A stretch of 64,000 bases of DNA from Membranipora membranacea (taxonomy: Eukaryota; Bryozoa; Gymnolaemata; Cheilostomatida; Membraniporidae). The stretch is taken from assembly GCA_914767715.1 (NCBI GenBank), contig OU612066.1, forward strand, positions 26,946,283-27,010,282. Direction: 5' to 3'. The stretch's first letter is position 1. Each line of letters starts with the position of its first letter. A program made the position numbers and the translations under genes. Below are positions 1 through 10,500 of this stretch, piece by piece. The notes below the pieces were generated by a model, which made no database searches, had not been told where the DNA came from, and was given only the letters and a program-made list of their open reading frames with translations.

Positions 1-589
1 CATATGTGATTTTATCATGATACATGACAGAGAAATAATGTTGAAAGCCTTTGATCGACAAATTTATCTTTAAATTGTTAAATAGTGAGCTATTTCTCAG
101 GAAAACTATGAAGTCGGATAACTCCAGAAACCTACAGAACTACAGAACAGCTTGTTCAAGGGCTCAAACTTAGACTAGTGGTGAGGGCCTTATTCAACGT
201 GTTACCTCTGATTGGCTCCAATTAATTATAGCCAACACATTGGCTGGTCTGCCCTAAGCGAAACTGATAAAATCTAGAAAATAGTGGATAAGTTTGGTGG
301 AATTGAAACAAGGAAAAGTAGCTGTCCAAATTTCATCCACAGGAAGCTGGAAGAATAGCGGACAACTCTCTTACAGAAAACACCCCAGAGTTCTTTATAG
401 TGGATATTTACATCTATCTTCACGGAAAGGTTGATAATAGGTCCAATTCTGATAGCATATCAACAGGATGACACGATGATAAGATTGAGTTATGTACTAT
501 GATTCCCATACGAGTTAACAATGCCCATATTAGAGCAGGCAATGTCTAATGAGAGAAGAGAGGTATTAGACTTGAAGGAGCATTCATAC
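1..589. other. Left flank, probable ALG6 intron
   Basis: No exon was recognised here. The ALG6 coding sequence leaves exon 590-704 through a good donor (GAG then GTATG on the minus strand), so this stretch should be the next intron. The following ALG6 segment (expected to resemble RGLFEDKVAN in the family) was searched for by eye and not seen, so it probably lies beyond the left edge. Confidence 0.5.
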
Positions 590-3500
590 CTCAAATAGTC
601 TCTGTATGACTGACATTATATCATCTATACTTGATAAGTAAGGCAGCCAGCAGACAGCAAATGTACTGATCACCACAAGTCCAACTGTCAGAACTCGAAA
701 CAGTCTACAATATTCAAACATATACAGGCAAAAGTTAAACTCTAGGTCCCCAATCTCATTGCCCCTGACATCAATTGACTGGGAGTGGCACTTCACCTAA
801 AGGTTATGTTGCAGATTTGGCTAGTCTGCTAGACATGCCAAACTATGTTTGTTTGAGAGTTCTATGATGAAAATCTTTAAATTTGGAACACTTCCATACC
901 AACTTTCTACACAGACCAAGACTTTTGAAGCTTGTGCGACGAGAGGAAACATTGGAGTTTGAGGAAACAAACATGACTACTTGTTTATCTTTGAATCAAG
1001 ATTACTCAAACAACGGTATGTATGCATGTCGATGTGTAGTCTTAGTGCTCAGACAGCTGCAAGTGCGTGTTTGCAGCATCAAACTAGAAAACATTCATTC
1101 TAAAAATACTGTAAACAATAATTTAAAGAATGAATGTGTTATATGGAAATACCACTAACACACACTTTAAGCCATCGGATCACTAGGGCTAGACGTTGTA
1201 TGGACTCACCTATGGTGTAGAGGTTCTGATTTGTGTAGACATAGCCCGAGTATATACACGAAGAAAGGCATAGCATGATATAACTCCATCTGTTTGTAAT
1301 TGAGTGCTAGAGCAAAGCTTACAGAACCAAGTAGCACATGCTTTCTGTCTAACAAGGCCAAAGCTAGTATGAAGAAACCAAGGCTGACTGTATTATATCT
1401 GAGAGGAGAGTTAGGGTGTTACTTCACTTTTCATGGACATATTTATTATAGTGTTATCTCCTTAATGTCAAAGAAGGGGAAACTTCTAATATGTTGGAGA
1501 TGCTGTACAATCTTGTATATCAGCATAATCCGCGTGAAACTGTGTGTCAAATTTTAAAAAACCACTTTTAATGTCAAAGGGGAAAATTCTCCAGTAAATG
1601 GAATGCTCAAGTGCAGTTCTCCTCAATCTGATCATAAAGCATGTAATGCCGGGAATAATGTGTAGTATATTAGTAGGGGCTCAACATCATAATATGATCA
1701 AGGATACTGGAAGTGGCCATAGTCTATGAGTGCGAGTCCAGGATAAAACAGCAGACCAGCTAGTGTAGTCCAACTCTTCTACAACAGGTAAAACAATACA
1801 CTGATAAGTTTACACTCACAGCTAACAATGGTGTGGCCCTCATGATAATATGAAGATGATTATGAATTGATAAAATGTAGCAGGCCAAGCTTCATAGTGG
1901 ATTGGCATTTTATTTGAGTATAAATATCCGCGGATCGTCACATTCGCTAACGACTTTCCTATTTGGGGATCTGATGTGACGGTGGGCATTTAATGACACA
2001 ATATATAGGATCCTTATTGCTTACACTCATTTCGTGATGACAGTTCTGTAGAAATGACGTAATATCAAGAGTGCTAACTCAAACATATGTAGGGCAGGTG
2101 ACAGACTCACTCACGCACCAACATCAGATGAAATGAGGATTATGTTGCTCATATTGAGGTCGACTAGTCTGCTGCCAATAGAATTTAAATACATCAAAGT
2201 CTATTGCAAAAGACTTTTATTTACTTTCAATTATAGAAATATCAACCAGCAGAAATCATACGTGACTTACCTGACCAATCAGATTGGAGCAGTAAAGTAG
2301 AGAGGCAGGAGTGTATAGCAGCAACTCGCTGACCAATACTATGAAATCAGATGTAAATAAATTAATATAAAATAATACCATAGTCACAGAGCAAGAACCA
2401 TAAGACTCATTGCAGAGGAAAAAAGGATCATATCAAACAACACGACAGAATGGAATACAAATAAAACATACTAGTTGCTCCAGAGTAAGCAACATAACTC
2501 AGTTGGGACGAATATTTGTTTTCCTACTTGGCAGGTCTACCATACAAAAAAAAAGAGAATTGAAAAATGAAATGAAAGCCTAAATAATTAAATTTAAAGT
2601 TAGTACAGTTATAGATCTTACCCGAGTATCGCATGAAAAGTTTATGCTCCTGAGATTCGACACCTCTAGAATCGTACAGAGCTGTCCATGATGTGTTTAC
2701 TCTCTTAGCACTAAAAGAGGTTACTAGGTTATTTGATTGCTGATTTTGAAACATGAGTGGAGGCTTTGTGAGGAAGCCATACAATCAGTTGATGCCATTT
2801 TCTAATGAAAATACTAATCATTAAAAACACAATTAGCTGAGACTCTTATTGAATAGGAGGTTATTGAAAACAAGCCCACAATGCAACTTTACACCGAGAT
2901 TCCCTTGGGGATCTAATCAATGTTTTATGTTTTCATGGACTTGATTTGCCTGAAAGCTTAAGAAAGTTTCACTATGAGATACCATTTCACCTCTCAAAAA
3001 ATCAGCTGAATACAAGCCCACCTATAATGATGATCAAGGCCCCCTTTGGTCGATGGCGGGTACCACATTGTCCCATACCTCCTTACCTAACATTTGTCCT
3101 TACGCTAACCTCACACAAGCTGGGTTCTACAAGTATCAAGTATTAACTCACATTTGACCTATGACCCAGCTATGATAGGCAGTAAGAGGTGGATAATCGA
3201 TTCCCCAGTACAGAAGATCATTATCAGTTCCATTTTTATACCTGAAATAAAAAAGATCGTATGCATACTTATCTCAAAATTACTGTTGTTATTTAACTAT
3301 ACCATGTATGCCCGACAGAGGGGTTTAATGTCAATTCAGGAGTTGCCGCTGGCTGCTCTTCATGCTTTTCATCTGGCAGCCATTTTCAGACGAGTTGTCA
3401 CTGCTTTCAGTTGGTTTACTGACTGCAGAGCATAGCTGTATATACTTGATAGAATCTAGATCATCTTACAAAAATAATTGGCTCAAAACCCGACAGCCTC

Positions 3501-3664
3501 AGAAGTAAGAACCCTCAGCCTTTTCCGTCCCATGAGTACTCAGGCTACATGACATATGGAAGTGACAAGCCATACTAACCATTGAGTGACAGGTATATTG
3601 ACGGTAACCTCCTGCCAGTGTCTCTGTGCTTCATAATCTCCAAACATCGGACTCACTCCCTTTC
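590..3664 (-). CDS. ALG6: ALG6-like dolichyl-P-Glc:Man9GlcNAc2-PP-dolichol alpha-1,3-glucosyltransferase, partial, six exons
   Basis: ALG6 is a multi-pass ER membrane enzyme that adds the first glucose to the lipid-linked Man9GlcNAc2 oligosaccharide before N-glycan transfer. Six minus-strand exons join in frame: 3664-3580, 3241-3152, 2710-2622, 2338-2271, 1778-1708, 1398-1210, then 704-590 as the seventh segment seen. Diagnostic stretches are [14 protein letters not shown] (the GDYE Asp is the proposed catalytic base in this family), [61 protein letters not shown] and [15 protein letters not shown], in the order found in ALG6. Phases agree across all junctions. ALG8 is the nearest relative, but SRG-ESQ-HKLFMR and NYKQMELYH fit ALG6 better. 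The C-terminal half lies off the left edge, and the first membrane helix exon upstream of 3664 was not found. Confidence 0.92.
1399..1707 (-). other. U12-type intron in ALG6
   Basis: On the minus strand the intron opens with GTATCCTT directly after ...CACTTCCA, the textbook minor-spliceosome donor. A CCCTAAC branch-like motif sits at about 1416-1410, roughly 11 bases before the acceptor AG (1400-1399), with no long polypyrimidine tract. Exon junction phase 2 restores Gln-Tyr-Asn in the conserved GHFQYN motif, which fixes the boundaries. Confidence 0.75.
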
Positions 3665-4160
3665 CTGTATGACAGTTACGTTCGGTCAGTAGATAAGTAT
3701 ATACATGGTATGAGATGTACCAATTTCATCGGAATAACATTTTTATAATCAGGCTTGCATGACTTGTCTGATTTTATATAATACGATACCATTGTACACT
3801 ATGAACAGAGCAATCTTAAAACCACAACCAATCGTGTAAATTGAGCGGTTGAGCAGTGCAGGCATGAGAGTGATAGGGCGAACATTGTTGCACTGAACCA
3901 GTGAAGAGTCGGATGCCTCCCTGTTTGCGCAACAGCATAAACACACCAATTATGTCAAAATACCTAAACTGACAATACGCACTGATGGCTGGAAGAGATG
4001 CTTATTAACACACAGCAGTGGCTTCATGCTGCTGGGGCCCGCTATGTAGAGGTTGTACTAGAGAAGGCCTCGGACAGCGCTTAACTCATGGTTTCTGGCT
4101 GAAGACCTGTGTGTTGCGAAATGGTATGCGCACCACTGTAATATGTAATATGTTGCATAT

Positions 4161-4274
4161 TAGTCTAAGTGCTCAGACTCCAAGGCGCAGGGAGTTACTT
4201 GCGCAAGCTATCAAAGGAGTTTGATAGCTTGCGCAAGTAACTCCCTGCGCCTTGGAGTCTGAGCACTTAGACTA
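4161..4274. repeat. Perfect inverted repeat, 55-bp arms, 4-nt spacer
   Basis: Left arm 4161-4215 (starts TAGTCTAAGTGCTCAG) is the exact reverse complement of right arm 4220-4274, separated by GGAG. It would extrude as a long hairpin. No element-like terminal features or target duplication were seen, so it looks like a local inverted duplication rather than a classical MITE. Confidence 0.9.
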
Positions 4275-5421
4275 GTTGCATATATTTCTATAAGGGCGAT
4301 ATTGCCTACCTGCCTATATATATATATATGCCAATTATGCCAAACAAAAATGCCATACCACACCACTCTTCAGACATCAATGTAAATTAGATGTTGATAA
4401 CATTTAATCATTACTAATAAATTAGACAGTGAGTCTGAGTGACTCCTTTCAGTGACTCAGTCCTCAATTCTAATTCTGCAAACCATCACCATTTACAGTC
4501 TCATGGAATGGGTTTTAAGCGTACTGCATTCAGACCGAAACTGTACATAAAGCATGGATGTATATTATTTTTACCCATACTATACATTTCCAAACCCCAA
4601 AATTGTTCATCCTTTGGGAAGAAAAGTGTTTTTATTCATTTTATTTTTTCCACATGCTAAACAGATATATATATACCAGCTAACACACATTAAAAATTGC
4701 AATTGTTGCTCTATGGGAGTAGATGGGGTGAATTCATAGGTAGGTAAGCAGGTAAACTTAGGAAAAGAAAACCTTAACATGCCATAATAGCATGGAATAT
4801 GCATTGACTCTATTTATGTTTATCTCAGGGTGCTAAGGGGGTCCGTCGACATTTTACTGCTACTGCCGTTTTTATTGGCAAATTTCTATACGTTATAATG
4901 TTCAGAGCTCATAAAAAAATTCAAAACTGAAACATGTGAGTTATTCCTCAGCATAATGGTCTGTCTCAAAACATACCTCAACGTCAATGGGCAAGGCTAG
5001 AAAACACAGCCTCCTTACATCACAAGTTCTAAATTGGTTGCAGAGAATTTAGACTTTTCTTATTATTCTATTCACAGACAATCTACCAAAATCACATATT
5101 TTCTTGACTGTTAGCAGTTAACTCAAGCTCTAATTCCTACCTCCTAGCCTAAGACTCCCATGTGATCTTTTAATCACTATAAAATATTGCTCTCAGTCAG
5201 CCATTAACCACCCTACGCAATAAGTTGACCGAAATATTCAATCCATGGTTGATTAAAAGGTTGATAAATTCAAATGTCTTGTCACATGCCACATTCTGAA
5301 ACATGGGCGTCAAAGTTCATTGCCATAGTAGCGACGCTGCAATATCTGTGCCAGGTTGTTCTCTGTTTGCAGGCAGGTCCGAGCACAGCACTAGGGGCCA
5401 ACCAAACCCCAGTAGTCAATG

Positions 5422-5503
5422 GACCGCAGTGGGATTCGAGCCCTCAACCTTCAGCATCTGCATGCTAAAGGTGCGGTGCTCTAACCAACTGAGCCACCTC
5501 CTA
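5422..5503 (-). repeat. tRNA-derived SINE-like fragment
   Basis: Minus strand reads GGTGGCTCAGTTGGTTAGAG (A-box region) and later GGGCTCGAATCCC (B box), the pol III internal promoter layout of a tRNA. The anticodon region is distorted and the acceptor ends do not pair well, so this is a tRNA-derived repeat rather than a functional tRNA gene. Confidence 0.6.
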
Positions 5504-5945
5504 CTCAAAGTATCAAACACAGTAGGGATCGGATATGATGTCCCTCAAATGATATTGTTAATCAAAGTTTCCTGCTTGTTAGTTTTTTCCCGAAAAGGGC
5601 TTGAATATCTAAAAACTGCCTCCAAATTGAAAAAAAAAACAAGATTTTCTGGGAGAGGCCCGTACCCCCTAGGATGAAGGCACCAATCCCGCCTGGCTCT
5701 ACCACTTGAAAACCAATGGATACAGACCTGGATATTCCCTATTCTGTACCTCAAGTAAAATTTATCCAAAAAGTGGTGCGGCCAATTGGTATGCTCCCGA
5801 ACAAAAAGAGGCCAAAGCAGAAAAAAAGGTTTGCCATGCATGATCTGATGCATTTACGTTAGAGAGAAAGTTGTAATTTGTCTCAACAACACCTTTCACA
5901 GCATATGACTACAAATTCAAACTTGATACAGTAGGATTCACTCAC

Positions 5946-6174
5946 CAGCTTCCATATAATCTTCCAAACTGTCACCAAACGATTTCTCCTGAGAAAATAT
6001 AGAGATCTGAAGCTGATATTCCGTCTCGTGCTGCCTTAGATGGTCTCTTGCTAACGTCTCATTAGTATGATATGATACTAAATCCATTATGGCAGTCAGT
6101 CCAACACAAAATCCAATGCTTTTGTAGCAGCTTATGTCGCAGTTAGGAATGGGTTTGTCTCTCTCTATCATATA
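5946..6174 (-). CDS. Unassigned exon, possibly upstream exon of the ALG6 transcript
   Basis: An open minus-strand stretch bounded by an acceptor (CCTTTTAG) and a strong donor (GAAGCTG then GTGAGTG). It begins near an ATG (6171) and encodes a mostly soluble segment ending EDYMEAG. It ends in phase 1, which is what ALG6 exon 3664-3580 needs, so it could be the preceding exon. The protein does not resemble the usual ALG6 N-terminus, which has a membrane helix ending in a SYSGAGKPP-like motif. It could equally belong to another transcript. I do not recognise it. Confidence 0.4.
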
Positions 6175-7335
6175 CTAAAAGGTACTAGGAAAATAAAAAC
6201 GACTGTTCACTCTTGAAGAGCTTAATTACAAATGACATAGAACACAATTTACAACAGACCGATGGAGTGAAAGTGAAAGCACTACATGTGCGCAGGGATG
6301 CGCTTTCACTTTACCTTTAAATCTGTACTTGACCTATATTTTGAATTCTATGTCATTCAGCATGCACCCAGTTGGTTGGAAGGGGAATTCCCAATGCAGT
6401 TTCCCACACACGAATATTTCCACAGGCAAGTTGCCTGTTGCAAGTAAAAACTGCACTCATTTGAGCACTTAGACCTTTCCATGCAGCTTACACATCTGCA
6501 ACTCATTCAGCTAGAAGGACAGGGAGAAGTCTAGTCTTAAAGGTGAGATACATGGTTTGTTTATTAGTTTGGAAAAGCAGTACTCTTTGGTTGCATTTTG
6601 AAAGAAGAATTTCAATTTCATGTTATAATAATAAAATGGTAATCATTTGATTTCAAAACATGATAAGAATAAATTAATGTAGGGCTATGGCATAAATGAA
6701 TCAAGGAGTTACTGTTGTCACTTATTGGATGACTGAATAATATTACTTATGTACTGTCAGTTTTTTAGTCATTAATATCATAACATAGTTGTGATTGCCC
6801 TACAAAAAGATCACAATGAGAGTGACAACTGAAAGTGATAGTGATAGGAGAGACCAGTGAGTGTGACTTTCCAGTGCAGTAGACTGGATACAGTTTTTTG
6901 TGTTTAATGATTATGTTGTTTAATTGTTAGTTTGTCAAAGAATATGAGAAACACTAGTACAAATCAACTGTGACTGCTGCGGTCCCTTGTGTATGGTTTA
7001 CTTATACCCAGTGAGCCACCAATGAACTAAACCTTTAGTTCATTGGAGGTTTAGTTCATCGGAGCCACCATATTGTAGATAGTTGGCTCCGCAATACTGA
7101 CCCCAGTTACAATGGAGTTTACCCATCTCTTTGCGCATCCCAGTGAGCTTCTGGTAGAATGCAAGATTATATTCTGTCAATTCATGTCGTTGTACTAGTA
7201 CCACCCACCAACATGGTGGATGATTGTAAATACAGGATCCTCAACTGTTAACTGAAAACTCCCATGCTTCATACTGCATCTAACTTGATCATGCAATGTA
7301 TCATGATTTTATGTCACAGAGACTGAAACAACACA
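6175..7335. promoter_or_regulatory. Divergent intergenic region with IRF/ISRE-like motifs
   Basis: Lies between the leftward exons (ALG6 side) and the ATG of the RNF213-like gene. GTGAAAGTGAAAGC at 6267-6280 matches the IRF pattern GAAANNGAAA, and an inverted partial copy (GCTTTCACTTT) follows at 6302-6312. A weaker CTGAAAGTGATAG occurs near 6829-6841. A short palindrome (CCAATGAACTAAACC and its inverse) sits at about 7018-7046. Promoter activity is inferred from position only; no clear TATA box or CpG-rich stretch was identified. Confidence 0.4.
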
Positions 7336-7543
7336 ATGGCAGATGGGGATGGCGAATTTGAGTGTCCAAACCCTGAGTGTGGGGAGGAAAACGAGATGGA
7401 AGAAGACGGGTCTTTTCCGCGATACTGCTGCTGGTGTGCTCTGGAACTGTCGTGTCCCCGATGCAAACCGTCCAAACTGGGAAAGAAAGGAAGAAAAGGA
7501 CTTGCTAACTTTTGCAGCAAATGCAAATATGTCTTTGATAAAG
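7336..7543 (+). CDS. RNF213: RNF213-like exon 1: N-terminal zinc ribbon
   Basis: Residues 1-69. Contains FECPNPECGEE, YCCWCALELSCPRCKP and FCSKCKYVFDKG, i.e. several CxxC-type pairs as in the zinc-ribbon at the start of vertebrate RNF213. The ATG is in good context (CACAATGGC). Donor AAAG then GTAGGT ends the exon in phase 1. Probable role is protein or ubiquitin contact; that is inference. Confidence 0.8.
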
Positions 7544-10500
7544 GTAGGTGCAAAAACCACCTTTTAATATTATGAGTACTGTTTGCTTGAGTTGAACAGG
7601 AAGTAAGACCTTGTCATAGTTTGAAAGACAAGGAAAACTTTGCTACTCGCATGTCACAATTTCAAATCTCAAACCCTACCACTGGGTGAATTACATGTGC
7701 TAACTTTGTCATTTACTTGATAGGAAAAAATACTATCAAATAATTTAAGCGAACTACGAAATGTGGATTTCGCCAAGCCCAGTACTCCTTGTATCTCAAT
7801 TTGACACTCAGTCGTAGACGTAGAGATAAAGATACTTCAGACTTGAAGCAAATTTTGAAGTCTTTATAAATAGTATGAAGGCTACCCAGCCGGCAAGGTT
7901 TAGCCAGCAACCTTCTGTAGAGGTTGCCTATGGGCAGCTTTATTGTTGGCCAATATCCTGTGACATCACCTGTATTTGATAGGTATGCCAGAGGGAGCCA
8001 GATATCCCCATTTCCCAGCAACAGATATAATTGGTTGTAGATGCTTCTGATTTTATACTCTATTTTCTTGCCATTGGCGGTTGCAGAAATAACCTTTTTG
8101 GACTGACAACACATAGCCAACACTCAAATATTAATGTATTTACCATCTATTAGTATGGCTCCGGCATGAGAACTGTTTACTCCCCATTGTTTTCGACAAA
8201 GCTCTCAACCACTCAGGTTTAGCCCGAGTTACTCAGATTTTTGGACTCAACTCAGGCTACTCAGAGGATTTTAGAATGTAAGCTAAAAACTCAGATTTTG
8301 CTCGTTGGCAGAGATGAATAATATATAAACAATGCTAAATGTTGCCTTACAATAATTTATGCCATATTATTAATGAGTGATCAGGTATTAGATTCTAGTT
8401 GTGGTACGCTATGTAAATAATACTGCACTGCCAAACTTATAATACCAAAGATTATAAATACTCTCACTGCACTGCCTATTCAAGTCATTTATGTGAAATT
8501 GATATGGCTAAATTCCAATTTGCATTTGAGAATGCTTTTAAAATTTAGCTTGTAACGAACTTGACATGATTGAATGAATCTAGTCTCTAATTTGAATACA
8601 CTAATAATAATAAATTTCATTTATGAAACGCTTAATAAAATTGTTTAAAAACAATGATTTCTAAGCGTTATAGAATATCGACACATTACACCCAGACCCC
8701 CACTGAGATGAATAATAAAGATAACATCAAACTTTTGCATGTGAATAATGTGCTGTATTTTTTGTGGGTATTTTATTTCATTTTTGATAAGCTATGCTCT
8801 TATTGAACTGCCAATCCCAGTGATTTGCGAAATAGATTATTATGTCTAAATAGAAGTTTAGACATGTTAAAAAAGTGATTTTGCAGGTGAACCAGATAAA
8901 TCCAGGCAATGATTACAATAGCATCACATCACATTAATTATGCCTTTCTACCCTGGCGCCTCGATTCGTCAGCCTTTAAATCAATATTTCTACAGACATC
9001 ATCATCACTATCATCATGGGGATACATTTTAGCCTGTGGCGACGGCCATGGTTAATCCATATGAATTGGTTCATCTGGATCAAATCTAAAGTTGTTTACG
9101 ATTTTATGTATACAAGAAATGCTCTAGGTTTTCATTGATTTATTTGCTATCACAAACATGAAATGTTGCGAGAAAAGGATGCATATACTTTGTCAATAAA
9201 GGAGCTTGTTGCTAGAGTATGGAACTTGCATTTGACCACTCTAGAAAATTGTGTATGATGTGATGCTCATCAGCAAAACAGCACAATAATACCGAGGTCG
9301 CCTACGCCAAGCCTCAAAGTTTCGAATCCTCCCAGGTTGAGAGCCCTGGGTTTCGATGGTACAAATTTACTTCACTTCCAATCCTAGAGGTCTAGGCTGA
9401 GTGTAAAAATGGTTGTCACGGTTAGGTCGATGTAATTTGCAGACCAATGTAGCATTTGTCTCCCATAGCGAAGTGCTTTTTTTGAGAATGCTTTACATCC
9501 AGACACCAAGTAATCAAATAATACATGAGCATCCTCATTTAATTCCTGTGAACCAGTATCACATCCAAGAAATTTGAAATAGGCAAATACGACGTGGCCA
9601 TTGATTGAATCAATTGCTTCTGACACCACTTAATACGCAACACAACAAGTGGTGGTCAGGAAATGATACATTTGTTAAATTATGAATTAATTATTCTTGC
9701 TAGGTATCTAAATACCAAATGCTAAATGCTCTTAGCAAGGCAGAAGCACTCTACAGACCCCACTCAGCTAGTACCGCTTACTCCCTCCCCCCACAGGCCT
9801 TTTGGGTAATTTTAGAAAATTAATAAATGTAACAAATAAATTAACTATATAATCTTAATATAGAAATTCGATAGAGACAGTTAATAATATCCCTGATATA
9901 TCCTTCCCTGAGAAGGATATAAAACCTCTATTTAACTTCTTGAAGAGGTTGCTAAAAATCCCTTTTTGGCAACCTCTTCCACCGGTCCATATGGCATACT
10001 ATTGGCAACAGTGTTCAGCCTCTTTCGGTAACCTCTTTACAACTCAGTTTAGACAACTATTTGCCCGCTGGGTATATATGTGAGTAGCTAATATTTTGAT
10101 GATGAGAATTTGAATTCAAATTTCATGAATTGTAGATAATTCTCCTGTATCTTTACCTCCTGGATCATTGAGAGGACCTCCGCCTGTAAACACAACTCCC
10201 AAGGCGCAGACTCAGTCACTACCAATTCTGATGACAACCTCTGTCACATCATCATCACCCGAGTCTAACTCACAACCAAATTCTCTCCAGTTTCAACTCT
10301 CACCACAGATGTCATCATCTGAGAGTGAGTCTCAGGTGGCAGTAGGTATTGCTAGTCAACCTGCCACCCCTAATATACCTAGTACAGGCAGCCAGCCCCA
10401 TACACCTCATCTGCTTCACTCACAAAGTGAAACACATGTAGCTCAATCTGACCAAACCCCACATGTATCAAATATACCAAGTCCCCGAAGTGACTCACAT

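Larger units (their letters stand above)
3665..5945. other. Region upstream of ALG6 exon 3580-3664, no exon recognised
   Basis: This should contain the ALG6 N-terminal exon or be an intron. I could not find a signal-anchor exon ending in phase 1. It holds a 55-bp-arm palindrome (4161-4274), a TA run near 4315-4331 and a tRNA-like SINE fragment (5422-5503). Short open frames here have no recognisable content. Confidence 0.5.

Noticed and set aside
883-1158. 91-codon plus-strand open frame
   Set aside because: Lies in an ALG6 intron, low-information composition, no domain.
7713-8123. 136-codon minus-strand open frame in RNF213-like intron 1
   Set aside because: No recognisable domain, no convincing start or splice context, biased composition; most likely chance or degraded repeat.
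9384-9629. 81-codon minus-strand open frame
   Set aside because: Has protein-like wording (GCDTGSQELNEDAHVLFDYL) but no family I can name and no neighbouring exons; possibly a transposon scrap.
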